DNA from: Paratinospora sagittata
Lineage: Eukaryota; Streptophyta; Magnoliopsida; Ranunculales; Menispermaceae
Reading direction: 5' to 3'
Length of the DNA: 64,000 bases
Assembly (NCBI GenBank): GCA_035771175.1
Contig: CM069598.1
Span: forward strand, 18,762,438 to 18,826,437
The notes under the pieces were generated by a model. It had not been told where the DNA came from and ran no database searches. It saw only the letters and a program-made list of their open reading frames with translations. Position numbers and translations under genes: made by a program. This document shows positions 1 to 12,058 of this stretch, piece after piece. Positions within the stretch are counted from its first letter, which is position 1, and each line of letters opens with the position of its first letter.

Positions 1-756
1 GAGTCTGAATCGGAAGCCCAAGTCGTTGCCAAGTGTAAAATCGCCTCTGAAGCGTGGGATGGGGGATATATTAGGCATGACTTGTTAAGTTTCCTGAGGC
101 ATGGTCAGTGGAGGGAGCTAATTTTCTCAACTGATAAGAGTGAATTGGAGAAAACCATCATGATATGCGGGTTTCTTTGGGGAGAAAAGAACAAACAAAG
201 AGTTGAAGAAGCTTGTCTTTCAGTAAATGCAATCATATGCAAAGTCCCCCCCCCCCCCCCCCCCGCGCCCCCCAAAGGTAGGCTAAAGCTGAATGTGGAT
301 GCCAATGTCCCTCCAAATCAAAGTATAATAGGTGTTGCTGCAGTGATAAGAGACAATGAAGGCCAACTAATTGTAGCTGTAGCGAAGAAAATTGATGGGA
401 ACTTTCAGTGCATTCTGCTGAACTGCTAGCCTTTAGAGAGGGTCTTAAGTTAGCCCTAGAAGCAAGTATACCAATCGATGTGGTGGAAAGTGATTCCTCA
501 TCATCAGTTGCTGCCATCCGATCACCTGTTAGTATGCCTTCCGAGGATGGGGAACTGGTTGAAGATTGCAAAATGTTGTTAGATGCATGGCCAAATATTG
601 TTATTGAGTACATTCAGAGAAATGAACGTAGTTGCTCATAGACTTAGCAAATTTGTTGTTTCCCTTGTTCAAAGTATTGTTTGGTTAGAGGAGGTTCCAC
701 CTATAATCACGAATATAGTGTTTGAGGTGGCATGTCCTCTTTCTTCTTCTATATGA
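1..756 (+). pseudogene. LINE-type RNase H C-terminal domain remnant, frameshifted
   Basis: The + strand encodes a retroelement-like RNase H (RVT_3-type) fold. Seen: KLNVDAN and GVAAVIRDNEGQ (strand 1-2 with the first acidic residue), AELLAFREGLKLALE, then VESDSSSSVAAI, and after a further shift NVVAHRLSKFV. The reading frame changes near 405-410 and again near 620, so no single ORF covers the domain; the last frame ends at TGA 754-756. A 20-plus C homopolymer at 243-264 encodes a proline run ahead of the domain. The open frame runs off the left edge of the window. Such domains sit at the C-terminus of plant LINE polyproteins or persist as single-copy relics; I infer a dead copy. Confidence 0.65.
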
Positions 757-2598
757 AGCATATTTGAAATAAAAAATAAAAAATAAAAATGCATGTGTCC
801 GTGGATTAATAAGAATAATTAGTTTTTTTGCAAAAGCTAAAAAGTTCTTATTAAACAAAAAATAGTAATTACCAAACAAGTCAAAAAGCTAGGACTACTC
901 TTTTTAAAGTATTAGGTGGATGTTAAGGGTGGCAAAATAGTTCCGAGCCCGTTTGTCCACATTTGGAAAAACGAGTTGGATACGAACATAAGCTTTATGT
1001 CATTTTTAAAAGCAGGACGAGTTGGACATTGTCCATCAGACAAACAGGTAACTGTTTACAGTTAATTTAATAATTTTTGCCCCTTATATGATATGGTCAT
1101 GAAAACTTTGCAGTTAATAATCTCTTACGGTGTGTTTGCCTATTTGGTAGCTAAGAATATTTTGTTTTGAGAAAATATTATTTTCTCAAGAAAATGTACT
1201 TGAGAAAATTATCTCATAGTTGGTTATTAGTTACTTTTTCAGTTAAATAATTGCAACTTTCTCAAATTAATTAGTATAAAAATATTTTATAATAAGAAAA
1301 TGATTCCCAAGAAAGTAGGATTTCAATCAAAGTGATTGTCATGGTATTTACTTTCTCGGGAAAGCGATTACCGTGATAAAATTTTTATTTCTTTTATTAA
1401 AAAAAAAAAAAAAACTTACGACAGTCCTAAAAAACAAAATTGCGCTCCTTATATATCTCTACTATTTTGGTGACGACAACGACATACAATTCCGATGAGA
1501 GTTCATCTAAATCTCCATGTGAGGTTATTTTGAATTCCAACAAAGGTTTTAATAGTTTTGACGAGGTTTCATTAGTTTCAAAAGGAGTGAAGTTTTGTCT
1601 AGACCGGTTGTGACATGTTTATAATAAATTTAATTTACTGTGTTACATTATTATTATTTATTTCACATTTATTAATATTTTTTTATTAAATATGATAATT
1701 TTTTATTAAAAATAATATTTTAATAGAATATACTAATTTTATTAACTTAATATTATTAATAATATTTTTATGAAATATTTATTTTATTATTTTTAGAAAA
1801 TAAGTTTATTATTATTTTTTATTACAATTAATTTTATTATTTTTAATGAGAAACCAGTTTTGTTATTTTTAATAAAATTAAATATATTATAAATAATATT
1901 AATTTTATCATTTTTAATAGAATAAATATTTTATAATAAATATTATTTCATAATTTAAGATTTTGATGGGTTATGAAACATAATAATATTTTGATAGACG
2001 GGGAAGAATAAAAAAAAAAAAAAAAACTAACTAATTAATAAATTTTCTTTTTATACCTTAAAAAACACAAGCGAAAAAAAAGTGCTGAGTGACAGGGCAC
2101 AGCACAAGTGGGTAAGTGGCTAATCAATCTATCTATTTATTTATTTCCGTATTTATCTTTTTCTTTGTTTCCCTTTTGCCGAAAAAGCACGTGTCCCTTC
2201 TACAATTTAAACTAAAAAACGCTCGTCACTTTCTTCTTCAACTATCTCCACAGCACCACACCTCGCTTTCACCAAATCAAACTTCCCCTCCTCCTCACAT
2301 CTCCACGTGTCCCATTCCCCGTCCATTCACCACGTCCTCATCTTTCCACACACCCCCCACCACTACGTACCGTAAGACACACGTACCAAATCTCCCCACC
2401 GCCAACGCACGTACAGAATCAACCCCGTGCGAACGTCAGATTTTCTCGAATCGCTTAAGCCACATGATACAAGGATCTTTAACGAAAATCTATGCTGAAG
2501 AGAGAGTTTGTCCAGCTTTTACGATACTCGTCTTTCTCGCTTCGCTCCACGTTTCTCTTTCTCTACACTCTCTCGCCGCCGCCGCCGCCGCCGCCACC
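757..2598. other. AT-rich intergenic region and IMPDH upstream region
   Basis: No coding feature is supported. 1600-1980 is very AT-rich, with repeated TTTTATTATTTTTAATA-like strings. 1130-1400 has a GGTGTGTTTGCC start reminiscent of MITE ends, but no partner end was found. 2050-2598 becomes C/T-rich and is presumably the promoter and 5' UTR of the IMP dehydrogenase gene. Confidence 0.5.
2572..2598 (+). repeat. GCC trinucleotide repeat merging into the Kozak context
   Basis: A run of GCC triplets immediately precedes GCCACCATG of IMPDH. If translation started upstream in frame it would encode polyalanine. It is more likely a 5' UTR repeat. Confidence 0.7.
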
Positions 2599-5500
2599 AT
2601 GACCGGAGCTTTGATCGACGACGGTTTTCCGGCGACTCGGCTGTTCAACCGAGGCTATTCTTACACTTACGACGACGTCATCTTCCTCCCTCATTACATC
2701 GATTTTCCGACTGACTCCGTCGATCTGAGCACGAAACTCACTCGAAACATCGAGCTCTCAATCCCATGCGTGGCTTCTCCGATGGACACAGTCACCGAAT
2801 CTTCCATGGCCGTATCCATGGCAGCTCTCGGCGGCATCGGCATCGTTCACTACAACAACCAGGCTTCCGAGCAAGCTTCCCTCATCCGCGCCGCCAAATC
2901 TCGCCGGATTCCGTTCGTCTCCGACCCAATCTTCAAGTCTCCGTCGGACTCCATCGATTCCGGAGACGAGTTCTCTACGTATCCTTGCGTTTTCGTTACA
3001 GAGTCGGGGACGTCGAAGTCGAAGTTGTTAGGCGTTGTTTCGAAGTCGGATTGGGAGAGATTGAGCGATAAGGGCGTTCCGGTGAGGGATTACATGTCGG
3101 AGTCGCCGGTTTCGGCTCCGTCGAGGTATAGTTTTGATCAAGCGGCGTCGTTTTTGGTGCGGAATAAGCTCGATTACGTGCCGTTGGTGAACGATGAGGA
3201 TGGTGAGGTTGTGGATTTGTTTACGGCGGAAGATGTGGAGAGGATTCGGGGGTTTCCGAGGCTAGGGTTTCCGTCGCTGGGTTCGGATGGGGATTTCATG
3301 GTTGGAGCGTCGATGGGCACGAGAGAGACGGATAAGGAGAGGTTGGAGCATGTGGTTAGGGCAGGAGCGAATGTGGTTGTTTTAGATAGTTCTCAGGGGA
3401 ACTCGATTTATCAGTTGGAAATGATTAAATATGTGAAGAGGAATTATCCTGAGTTGGATGTGATTGGAGGGAATGTTGTTACGGCTTATCAGGCACAGAA
3501 TTTGATTCAGGCTGGGGTTGATGGATTGAGGGTTGGGATGGGTTCTGGGTCTATTTGCACTACTCAGGAAGTGTGTGCAGTTGGAAGAGGACAGGTAAAG
3601 TAGTTGTTGATTGAGTGAATTGCGCTGTTACTGGCTTATGTTCTTGTTATGGGCCTGTAGAATGATGATAAACATAGTTGGACCTGTAGTGTTTTTAGGT
3701 CTGGTAGATTGTATCATGGTATCAATGGTCTTCCGGTTCTCTAGTGGTCGTGCGGTAGAATCTCCTTGCAAACATTTACTTGTTTCTCTTATTTATGAGT
3801 CTCATCTTTCCCCTATAATAAATCTGGTCTATGTGCTATTATGCATGTGAGGTGGAGTGTATTAATATTTATATTATTCGCTTGGTATACATAATTGGTC
3901 CTCTACTTACTCATCATGGGTATTGTCTTTACTGTAACAGTAATACCCAGTTTTGGTTTCAATTTTTTTTTTTTTTTTTTTTAAATGTTTATGTGTTTAC
4001 TTATTTATATATTTTGAAAGAACGAAGGAAGAGGGAGGGAGGGGGTAGGGGTGTCCTGTGATGGTCTTCATTTTACTTGTTGCTTTAATGATTCAACATT
4101 ACACTTGTGATATGACCATTTCTTGTATTGTAGACTTTGTTTGATTCTTGCCATATGGGATAAATATGGGGTGACTTTTAGTATGGTAAGAAAATAACCT
4201 CTTCACTTCAGTGTTTGGCTGGAATGTTTGTTCAAATGATACACCATATGGGTACAAATTGTTATGAGAGAATGTGTTGCAATTGTTGTGACTTTGAGTC
4301 TACTATAGTATTCTATGAATGCCTATCACTTAGAGTATGATGTTCTTTGTTTATCAAACCTTAGTTATTTATGTGGAACTGCTAGCAATCTTTCTTTACT
4401 ACATTATTATATGCTGATTGCCAACCTTTCTTGAACTATTTAGGCAACAGCAGTTTACAAGGTTTCATCTATCGCCTCGCAAAGTGGTGTTCCTGTAATT
4501 GCCGATGGAGGTATTTCAAACTCTGGACACATTGTTAAGGCTTTGGTACTAGGTGCATCGAGTGTTATGATGGGCAGTTTCTTGGCTGGTAGCAATGAGG
4601 CTCCTGGGGCTTATGAAATTCAGGTAGATTAGCCTTATTGAAATTTACTTGTTCAGTCACTTAATCTTTTTTCTTCCATATTAGATGTATTGTTTGCTGA
4701 GTGTTATTTCTTCTCGGTGTTTATGTTACTGAATGCTTTCAACAGTCTTGCTTTTAATCCATTGATTCTAAAATTAGATTGCCAATATTTATCTATCTTT
4801 TTCTTGGTTTCGAAAAGAATCCATAGAGGGTAAGGCCACCAGCTTAAATTCTTTCAGTCATTGTCCTTGATTTTATTGAGTTGCTTGTTTCATGGAATCA
4901 TTTGCTCCCCTGCCAGTTTATTGGCTTAAAGGAATTTAAGGCTTAGTGATTCTTAATTTCTTATATACTTTTTCTTTATGGTAATTCTTGACACTTGTAG
5001 CTGTTAATAGTAGATTGATATGTATCCTTGAGCTTCTATCTATTAGTTATAGCTTTTGGGTTGACTGGTTTCTGACATGGTTTGCCAAGTTCCCCATTTG
5101 CATTGTTGGCATTTGCCTCGTATTCTCTTTCTTTTGACTCTTCATGTGCTAGAAAGGGTTCCATGCATGAGAGAGTGTTAATAGTAGTTTCATATGTATT
5201 GTTGGGCCTCCACCTATCAGTTATAGCTTTTTAGTTGAGTGGTTTTAACAATAATAAGTTGGTGTATGGAATGATTGAGAGAAGGAAGTTATGAGGCATT
5301 AAAATGTGGTATAAGTTCTAAAACTGGTGCAGTTTGTCTGTGCAACTAGTTTATTCTCCTTGGCCAAGCATACATGATAAGTTCCAAATGTATGTATAGA
5401 TGTTCTTGGACATTTTTGTACAGTCAGCAATCCTGCATTAAGTTGGATTTTTATTTTTTTTTTTGGAATTTTGTGGAACTTTTTTTTTAGTTCCAGATAT

Positions 5501-8500
5501 GTATGTAGGGGGTCTGACGTTGGGCATCCATGCAACATACTTCGGGTATCCTTCGAACTTTGTAGTTTAGATGTTGGCGGTGATTAGCTTCTTTGAAGAA
5601 TTGTTATAATCAGAGGATATGAGATCTTTTGTACCAGAAGCAATTTTTATTGTATCCCACTCTATTACCTTTCTTCTTTGTTTTTCATTCTTCCTGCAAA
5701 TGACCATGTGGACTTATTGTGATGAGCTGGGAAGGATGGACCCTAGTTTCACTCTGTGAAATTTGATAATGGTGTAAACTTTTGGCAACTGAAAGATATG
5801 AATCTGGATTGTGCAAGGGTTTTTGGTGTGATGAAGCCATTAAAGATGGATTTTTTTGTGATTGTGCCCTTCTTTAATGGTTCCATTGCTGTTAAACAAA
5901 CATAAATTTACTATTGTTAGGAGAAGAATGGTTCCATCACTATGAACTTGGTCTTAGCAAGAAATTTAACTGTTGCAAAATTGAAATTAGTGGCTGTACC
6001 TATGACAAGGTGTTTCATCCCAAACAAATTGATATTGATACGAGATAGAGAATAGCAGCCATTCTTGCAGACTCACAGTTTAGTTTCTTCTCAGTTTTCT
6101 AGCCCCAACTGATATGATTGCATCTACTGCCAAATATTCCTTCAGAATTGGCTTATATGGTGGCATTGCTTGAAAAAAGGCTCATCGTGCATCTCTAAAT
6201 ATTCCTTAAACGCAAATGAATGTATTCTTTGTAGATTTCAGTCTTGAGTCACTCTCTCCCCCTTATCTTCATCTTGATTCTTGAGGAAGCATGGAACACA
6301 TTCCTTGTTCAGGTTTTCATGACAAGTTAAGGCTTCTTTATTGTGTTGAGATTCAGTAGTAACCTTCTTTCACTTGCTGTATCTGGTAACTTATGGAATC
6401 AGAGAAAATAGCTTCAAGAATTGCAAACTATATTTAGAATCAATAACTTGTTGATCATGGTGACTTTTTATAAGCAGTCTGTATCAACCATGATTTATAA
6501 GTTCTATCTTTGGAGGGTTTAGGGCAAATTTGGGCCATATTATTCTTACTATTTAGCTTTCTTGGAGGGGCCTGGAAACTAAATATCTTTTTATGTTTTA
6601 TTATCCTTTTTTCTTGGTGTCTGGTCCTTTCTTAGTCCTCCAATGAAGGCTGGTTTACAAATAGCGTATATGAAGTTCTTAGTTGTATGTCTTAGTTTTC
6701 AAGGATTTGATGGCGGTCTCATTTTGTTGAGCCTTATAAGATGATCATCTATGCACATATAAGGTCTCCTTCCTTTCCTATGTGTAAGCAATTTCCATTT
6801 TCTGTCCCCATTTACTGCTCTTCTGAGTGGTGCAATCCATGGCTGATGCTATGTATCATAGCATTCTGAAAAGCATTTTGGGTTATGCTTGGGCTTGCCT
6901 TATCCAAACAAATGTTGTGTTTTATATAAAACCTATAATGGACATGTCCTACGAGTCTGAAAAAAGCTTTTGCATTGCATTTCTAGACCTTTTATGGGCT
7001 AGTTATGATGCATTTGTTGCTGTATTTTTGTTTACGATCTTAAAGTTCTTTAATCATACTCTATCTAATTATTATGATCTCAGCCAAAAACAAAAATCCA
7101 TTCCCTTTAGCAAAAAAAATTAACAATTTCTCCTTCCTCGGTCCTGTGGGAAAAAGCTAATGGGATCAATGATATTTAGTACTTAGTATTTTTCTTTCCC
7201 ACATTCATGTGTGTGTGCTTGGCCTCCTAACTTCCTCAGCACTTTATAGTTTATCATCATTCCATGGCATTTGTATAAACAAACACAGGACAATATTGTT
7301 CTGTTGCCAAGTCTTAATTCTTTGAATCCTTTAATATCTTTGGATGCTTTGTGATTGTCTGCGGATTCAGTTCATATGACATGTATACGAAGTTTCCCAT
7401 TTTTAAGAATTTAATTGTAGGAAATATCTATTTATTCACTATATGTTGTTATATTTGATCTAAAATTTCTTTATCATGATCTTGTGCTTGTACAGGGTGG
7501 TCGCCGAGTGAAGAAATACCGAGGCATGGGGTCCCTGGAAGCCATGACTAAAGGAAGTGATGCCCGGTATTTGGGTGATAAATCAAAGCTAAAGGTGGCA
7601 CAGGGAGTTGTAGGGGCTGTGGCAGATAAAGGTTCTGTGCTAAGATTTATTCCTTACACAATGCATGCTGTCAAGCAAGGATTCCAGGACCTTGGCGCAT
7701 CCTCTGTTCAATCAGCTCACGATCTGCTAAGATCAAGTACACTGAGACTGGAGGTAAGGTCTACTGTTTACAACAGTTTTCATTTAGTCAAGATTCTAAA
7801 TATGATGAGCCAGATCATAATTTGATAGTACTGAATATAATCCTTAAATCTGTGTGTTTTGCATAGAGCTGATGATCCATATGGTTATAGAAAAGTAAAT
7901 TGGCGGTAATGAATACAATAGGAAATGAGGATGTATAGTAGAGAGGGTTGAATGATTAAGATTCACCCGAGGCGACTTGAAGTAGTTGGGGGTACTTTGT
8001 GGAGATTTGATTGAAGGCTTTTTACGTAGAGTTTGATATTAGTATCTGATAATAATATCATATATACTCTTAATCTTTTGAGAATGATAGTTGAAGCAGG
8101 TTCTTTTTTGTGCTCTCCAAGTAATAATATTCTGAAAGAGGGTTTTAATTTTGAGGGAGTTGATGAAAAATGTATCTTGGTCGGAAAGATGGCAGAATGG
8201 GAACTTCATAGTATTCATTAGAAGAAGCTATAGCATTTAAACTAATTAGCAAGGATCGAAATTTCGACTTCGACTTTACTTCGGTCACTTAAAAATTAGA
8301 ATTAATTCGGAGAAGTTTAATTCGACATGGAGATTTTTTGTAAAAATTTACTAAATTAGAGAAGTTTAGAGAATTTTTGCATATATGCTTAAATATCTAG
8401 ATTTATTGTAATATAAGCTAAAAATTAATATAAATAGATACTTTTAATACATAAAAATACTAATAAGTGACCTAATAAAATCAATCTTGTTAAGTGGGTT

Positions 8501-9426
8501 GATGAATTTGAAATGATGGCTTTTGGTCTTAATTTCTTTTTTTTTTGTTTTGATATTTAATTTTGCGGTGACTTGCTTCTTAACCATATAGTTTACTAGT
8601 TTGAATTTCACCATGCTTAATTTATTAGTTTATTATTTAAATGTATTATTTTTTAATTTTGTTTTATAAGAGTTAACTAAAGAAGATGGTTTTGGAAACT
8701 CTTTTAATTTATTTTTAACTTTTTATTTTATTTTATTTTTTATTTTTTTTGGGTAAAGCATATCTCATAAACTACATAATTTGTTAGCTTGTTACATGAT
8801 TTTTTAAAATTTATATTGTTATATTAGTTGATGAAGTTGAAATTAATACATAATTATTGGTATTTTTTTGTTTTCTATTGATGAAATAACATTTTTTACT
8901 TCTCTGTTGAATTTCATTGAATTTTATCAAATTTTATGTCAAAGTTTTACATTTTTGAATTAAAAAATAAAAATTTTATCGAATTATTTCGACAAATTTT
9001 TATATTTTTTATTTTACATTCACTTAGAACTTCGGTGGTTAAAAAAAAAAAAAAAATTGTGAAATTTCACCGAATTTTGGAAAATTTTTGAACAATGCTA
9101 ATTAGTCTTTTCTGTAGATGAAGATTGTCAGGGAAATTGCCATTTCTTTTTATTTGGTCTCCTAAACCTCCCTAGCCAAACGGCGTTCAATAAATCCTGC
9201 TCCCAGCAACTGGAGTTTGTGTGTCCCATCATTTTACTAAGACATTGCTTTTTGTTGCTCTCATTGCAATCTTTTTACTTCTCTAGTTGATCTTAGTTGC
9301 GTTGAAGTTGGAATTAATGTTCTCATTGCATCCTCTTCTGTGTTCTCCGTCCAGGTTCGCACAGGTGCGGCACAAGTTGAAGGTGGTGTGCATGGTTTAG
9401 CTTCCTATGAGAAGAGATATTTTTGA
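2599..9426 (+). CDS. IMPDH: Inosine-5'-monophosphate dehydrogenase (EC 1.1.1.205), four coding exons
   Basis: Catalyses NAD-dependent oxidation of IMP to XMP, the rate-limiting step of cytosolic guanine nucleotide synthesis. Exons by reading GT-AG junctions: 2599-3594, 4444-4623, 7496-7753, 9355-9426; all joins are phase 0 and give 501 aa, close to the length I recall for plant IMPDH. Seen: N-terminal [25 protein letters not shown], a CBS (Bateman) pair at about residues 95-235, [12 protein letters not shown] with catalytic Cys320, the flap motif [10 protein letters not shown] (about 400-409), and C-terminus [14 protein letters not shown]. The start at 2599 lies in a strong context (GCCGCCACCATGACC) after a GCC repeat and matches family N-termini; the frame is open further upstream. 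Introns are 849, 2872 and 1601 bp; the last carries a transposon. No coding damage seen. Confidence 0.95.
8242..9105. mobile_element. Non-autonomous hAT-like element in IMPDH intron 3
   Basis: An 848 bp segment (8250-9097) is bracketed by the identical 8-mer CTAATTAG at 8242-8249 and 9098-9105. This length, and the fit to nTnnnnAn, is typical of hAT target duplications. The ends are short imperfect inverted repeats: CAAGGATCGAAATTT on the left against CATTGTTCAAAAATT on the reverse of the right. The interior is AT-rich with many GAAATTTCG / CGAATTTTT motifs and no ORF. It lies wholly within the intron, away from both splice sites. The TSD word is itself palindromic and short, so chance cannot be excluded. 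Confidence 0.65.
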
Positions 9427-9782
9427 AGATCTCAGAGCTCTCATTATCATGTCTACTTCTATGGGTCAGTGACCCTTTTGTGAGTCACAGCTGATAGTCT
9501 TCCTTGTCTTCAAAATTGAGCTCTTAACCTTATCAAGTTAGGGATATCTATTTATAGGGGACCAGGGTCCAAGGTTCAAGAACTTGTGTTTCTTCATCTC
9601 TGTCTTTTAATTAATTGACTATTTTAGTAATAAAATATGTTGAATTATTATGTATCTAATTTATTAAATTATTATTTAAGCTTTAAAAAATGAGATTTGT
9701 TTTTTTTTTTTTTTTTGAGAGAATTCATATATGTTCAAGTCAAGCTTCTCTTAAACTTGACTTATAAGAATGAAGATGAACT

Positions 9783-9813
<31 letters not shown>

Positions 9814-10858
9814 TTTAAGAGGTTGGGTCGGTCGGGTTGTTTGCACCCCTACCCGTTCGTATGATACTCCCGTTTCGTTTCGATTTTGGTTTTTTTGGTT
9901 GGATTTTATATATTGATTGTGGGTTGCCATGCACAAGCTCTAAATACTGTTTTTCTTTTTATAGAATCTGCTTATTTCTCTTGATAGCTTCTGGTATTTC
10001 TTTTCCCTTTTTGAGAGACGTTTTCATTTTGGATTGTAGATTTTGATTGCCTATTTTTTTTTTGGGTTTTTCCCCTCATTTTGCGTTGTTCTTTTTCATT
10101 TTTAAAATTTTCTCCCTGATGGAGAAGTGCATTTTTTTGATAAAATCTGGTGATTGTTGCAAATTATTTATTGTTGGATTTTGTTCCCCTTTAGTTTTTG
10201 TGCCTTTCTCTTAATTAATTTGGCAAACATCCTTTTTTATTTAATTATTTAATTTTTTATTTGTGTTTAATAACATAATCTTTTGTAAACAAGTTGCATT
10301 TGGAGAAATATATAAAGGATTATGTAATTAAGCCGTCTTATAAATGCATTTATTTATTATTGTGTGTATCTAAATAACTTCTCTCATTTTGTAATTTTGC
10401 ATTTTACTCTTTTATTTAAATTTTTTTGGTAGTATTCAATGTCTACTTTCTCTCTTTGCTTAACAATTGTTTAGTAAGTATATTTTTAGATATTTAAATA
10501 GTTTGAATTCATGTTTTATTTTTCTTAATTATATTCACTTTTTATTTTATTATAGTGTAGCACTTCAAAGACTTTAAAAATATTTCAAGCTCAGTATCTT
10601 ATCTTTTGAAACACTTAAATCTTATCTCATGAAACAGTTAAAACTTAATTCGGCACTTTTGTATATACTTATGGTTGACCCCTAGTAAACAAATTTGAAA
10701 CATTCCTTCCTCATATCTATATAATATTATAATATAAAAAATGTTTTGGAAACTCACTTTCAAAATATGTTTTCGACATTGTCTTTGAAAGTTATTGGAT
10801 TACCTTAAATTATATATTAACACGTGATTTGAAGTAATTTAATAACTTTTAGGGATAA
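9427..10858. other. IMPDH 3' UTR and AT-rich intergenic region
   Basis: 9427 to about 9660 is the likely 3' UTR, with AATAAAATATG near 9632. 9783-9810 is a (TA)n microsatellite. 9820-9860 has GGGTCGGTCGGGTTG...CACCCCTACCC, resembling an hAT-MITE end, with no partner identified. The rest is AT-rich without supported features. Confidence 0.5.
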
Positions 10859-11197
10859 TGTGGCGACCCCGCACTCAGGACCACCAACCTCGCAAGGAAT
10901 GGCGTGCGAAATGTCGGGGCGGGACGTCCAGCGTAGGCATCTCCAACCACTTCTCAACCTCCGTGAGGTGGTTGAGACCCAACGAGCCTTATCCCAAACA
11001 ACGACATAATATAAAAATGTACTAAACAAAACTACCAACCGTATTAATCATCTAAGAAAAGAAATACTCTACAAAAATGAACCATAAATAAGACCGTCAT
11101 AATCCCTACAGTCCATTAATATTGACATACACATAAAGTTCAAAACTATGGGTACAAAAAAAAAACCCTCATGTGCCCACATGGTCTATCTAACATT

Positions 11198-11571
11198 TCA
11201 CATCCCAGTACACAGCACACCGCAGTGTCTTGACATACACATAAAGTCCAAAACTATGGGTACAAAAAAAACCCTCATGTGCCCACATGGTCTATCTAAC
11301 ATGTCACACCCCAGTACACCGTAGTGTATTGGTTCAGTGACTACTCCAAGTGCGGATTCTAACTCTTTAAGAGGAGGTTGCGAATTCAACTTGGAGGGAG
11401 GCCTCCTTTGTGGACAAAAACCCTCGGGGATACTAGACGTTGTGTGCGGGCTGTGTATTGAAGTATAACAATATTATGTGGTATATAACGGTTGGGGTAC
11501 GCTCGGTATGAAGTACCCATCACATCCCGGGGGTACGAGACACTGCGGTGTGCTGTGTACTAGGGTGTGAC
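11198..11571. mobile_element. Nested ~370 bp insertion with inverted ends, containing tRNA-like (SINE-like) sequence
   Basis: Present in the left LTR arm and absent from the right arm, whose sequence runs straight through. The ends are inverted: TCACATCCCAGTACACAGCA (from 11198) against TGTCACACCCTAGTACACAG on the reverse of 11571. Inside, a ~110 bp piece of the host LTR (CATACACATAAAGTCC...GTCTATCTAACAT) is duplicated, followed by TATTGGTTCAGTGACTACTC and GGAGGTTGCGAATTCAA, which resemble A-box and B-box spacing of a tRNA-derived SINE. The composite structure suggests more than one event. Confidence 0.45.
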
Positions 11572-11955
11572 ATAATAAGTCTCAACTCATCCATACTACA
11601 ATGTGGTAAGTGTTATAATTACATAGTCCAAAATATAATACATCATAATTTCGAACACAATTCAATCAAAATGCCTCTCAACTCACATCGAGGCCTTGGA
11701 TTCTCTCGCAGGCAAGACCCTCAAGATATAACTACTCCTTTGCCCTTATTCAGGACAGAATGACTTGAAAGAGGAAAATGAGGGTGAGCCAATGGTGCCC
11801 AATGAATAGAATTCAAATATGCTATTAATACTCATCAATAAATATCATGTATGCATGTCAATGTGTAGCATGATTAAAAGCTTATAACATATAGATATCA
11901 AGCATTTATAATAAGTTCGATGCAAGTAAAAGCTTATCAATTTGGATCCACATTT

Positions 11956-12058
11956 CACATGCATTGGGTTACTAGTGCACGTCTATTTCACTGTACCGTT
12001 GACCCCAATCATGTTTATTTGGGGTTACTAGTGCACGTCTATTTCACCGTACCGTTCT
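11956..12058 (+). repeat. Local direct duplication in left LTR arm
   Basis: GGTTACTAGTGCACGTCTATTTCAC is present twice about 57 bp apart; the right arm has the corresponding sequence once. This is a private duplication of the left arm. Confidence 0.7.

Noticed and set aside
2508..3071. Arg-rich ORFs overlapping IMPDH exon 1
   Set aside because: Alternative-frame shadows of a GC-rich exon; IMPDH motifs settle the frame.
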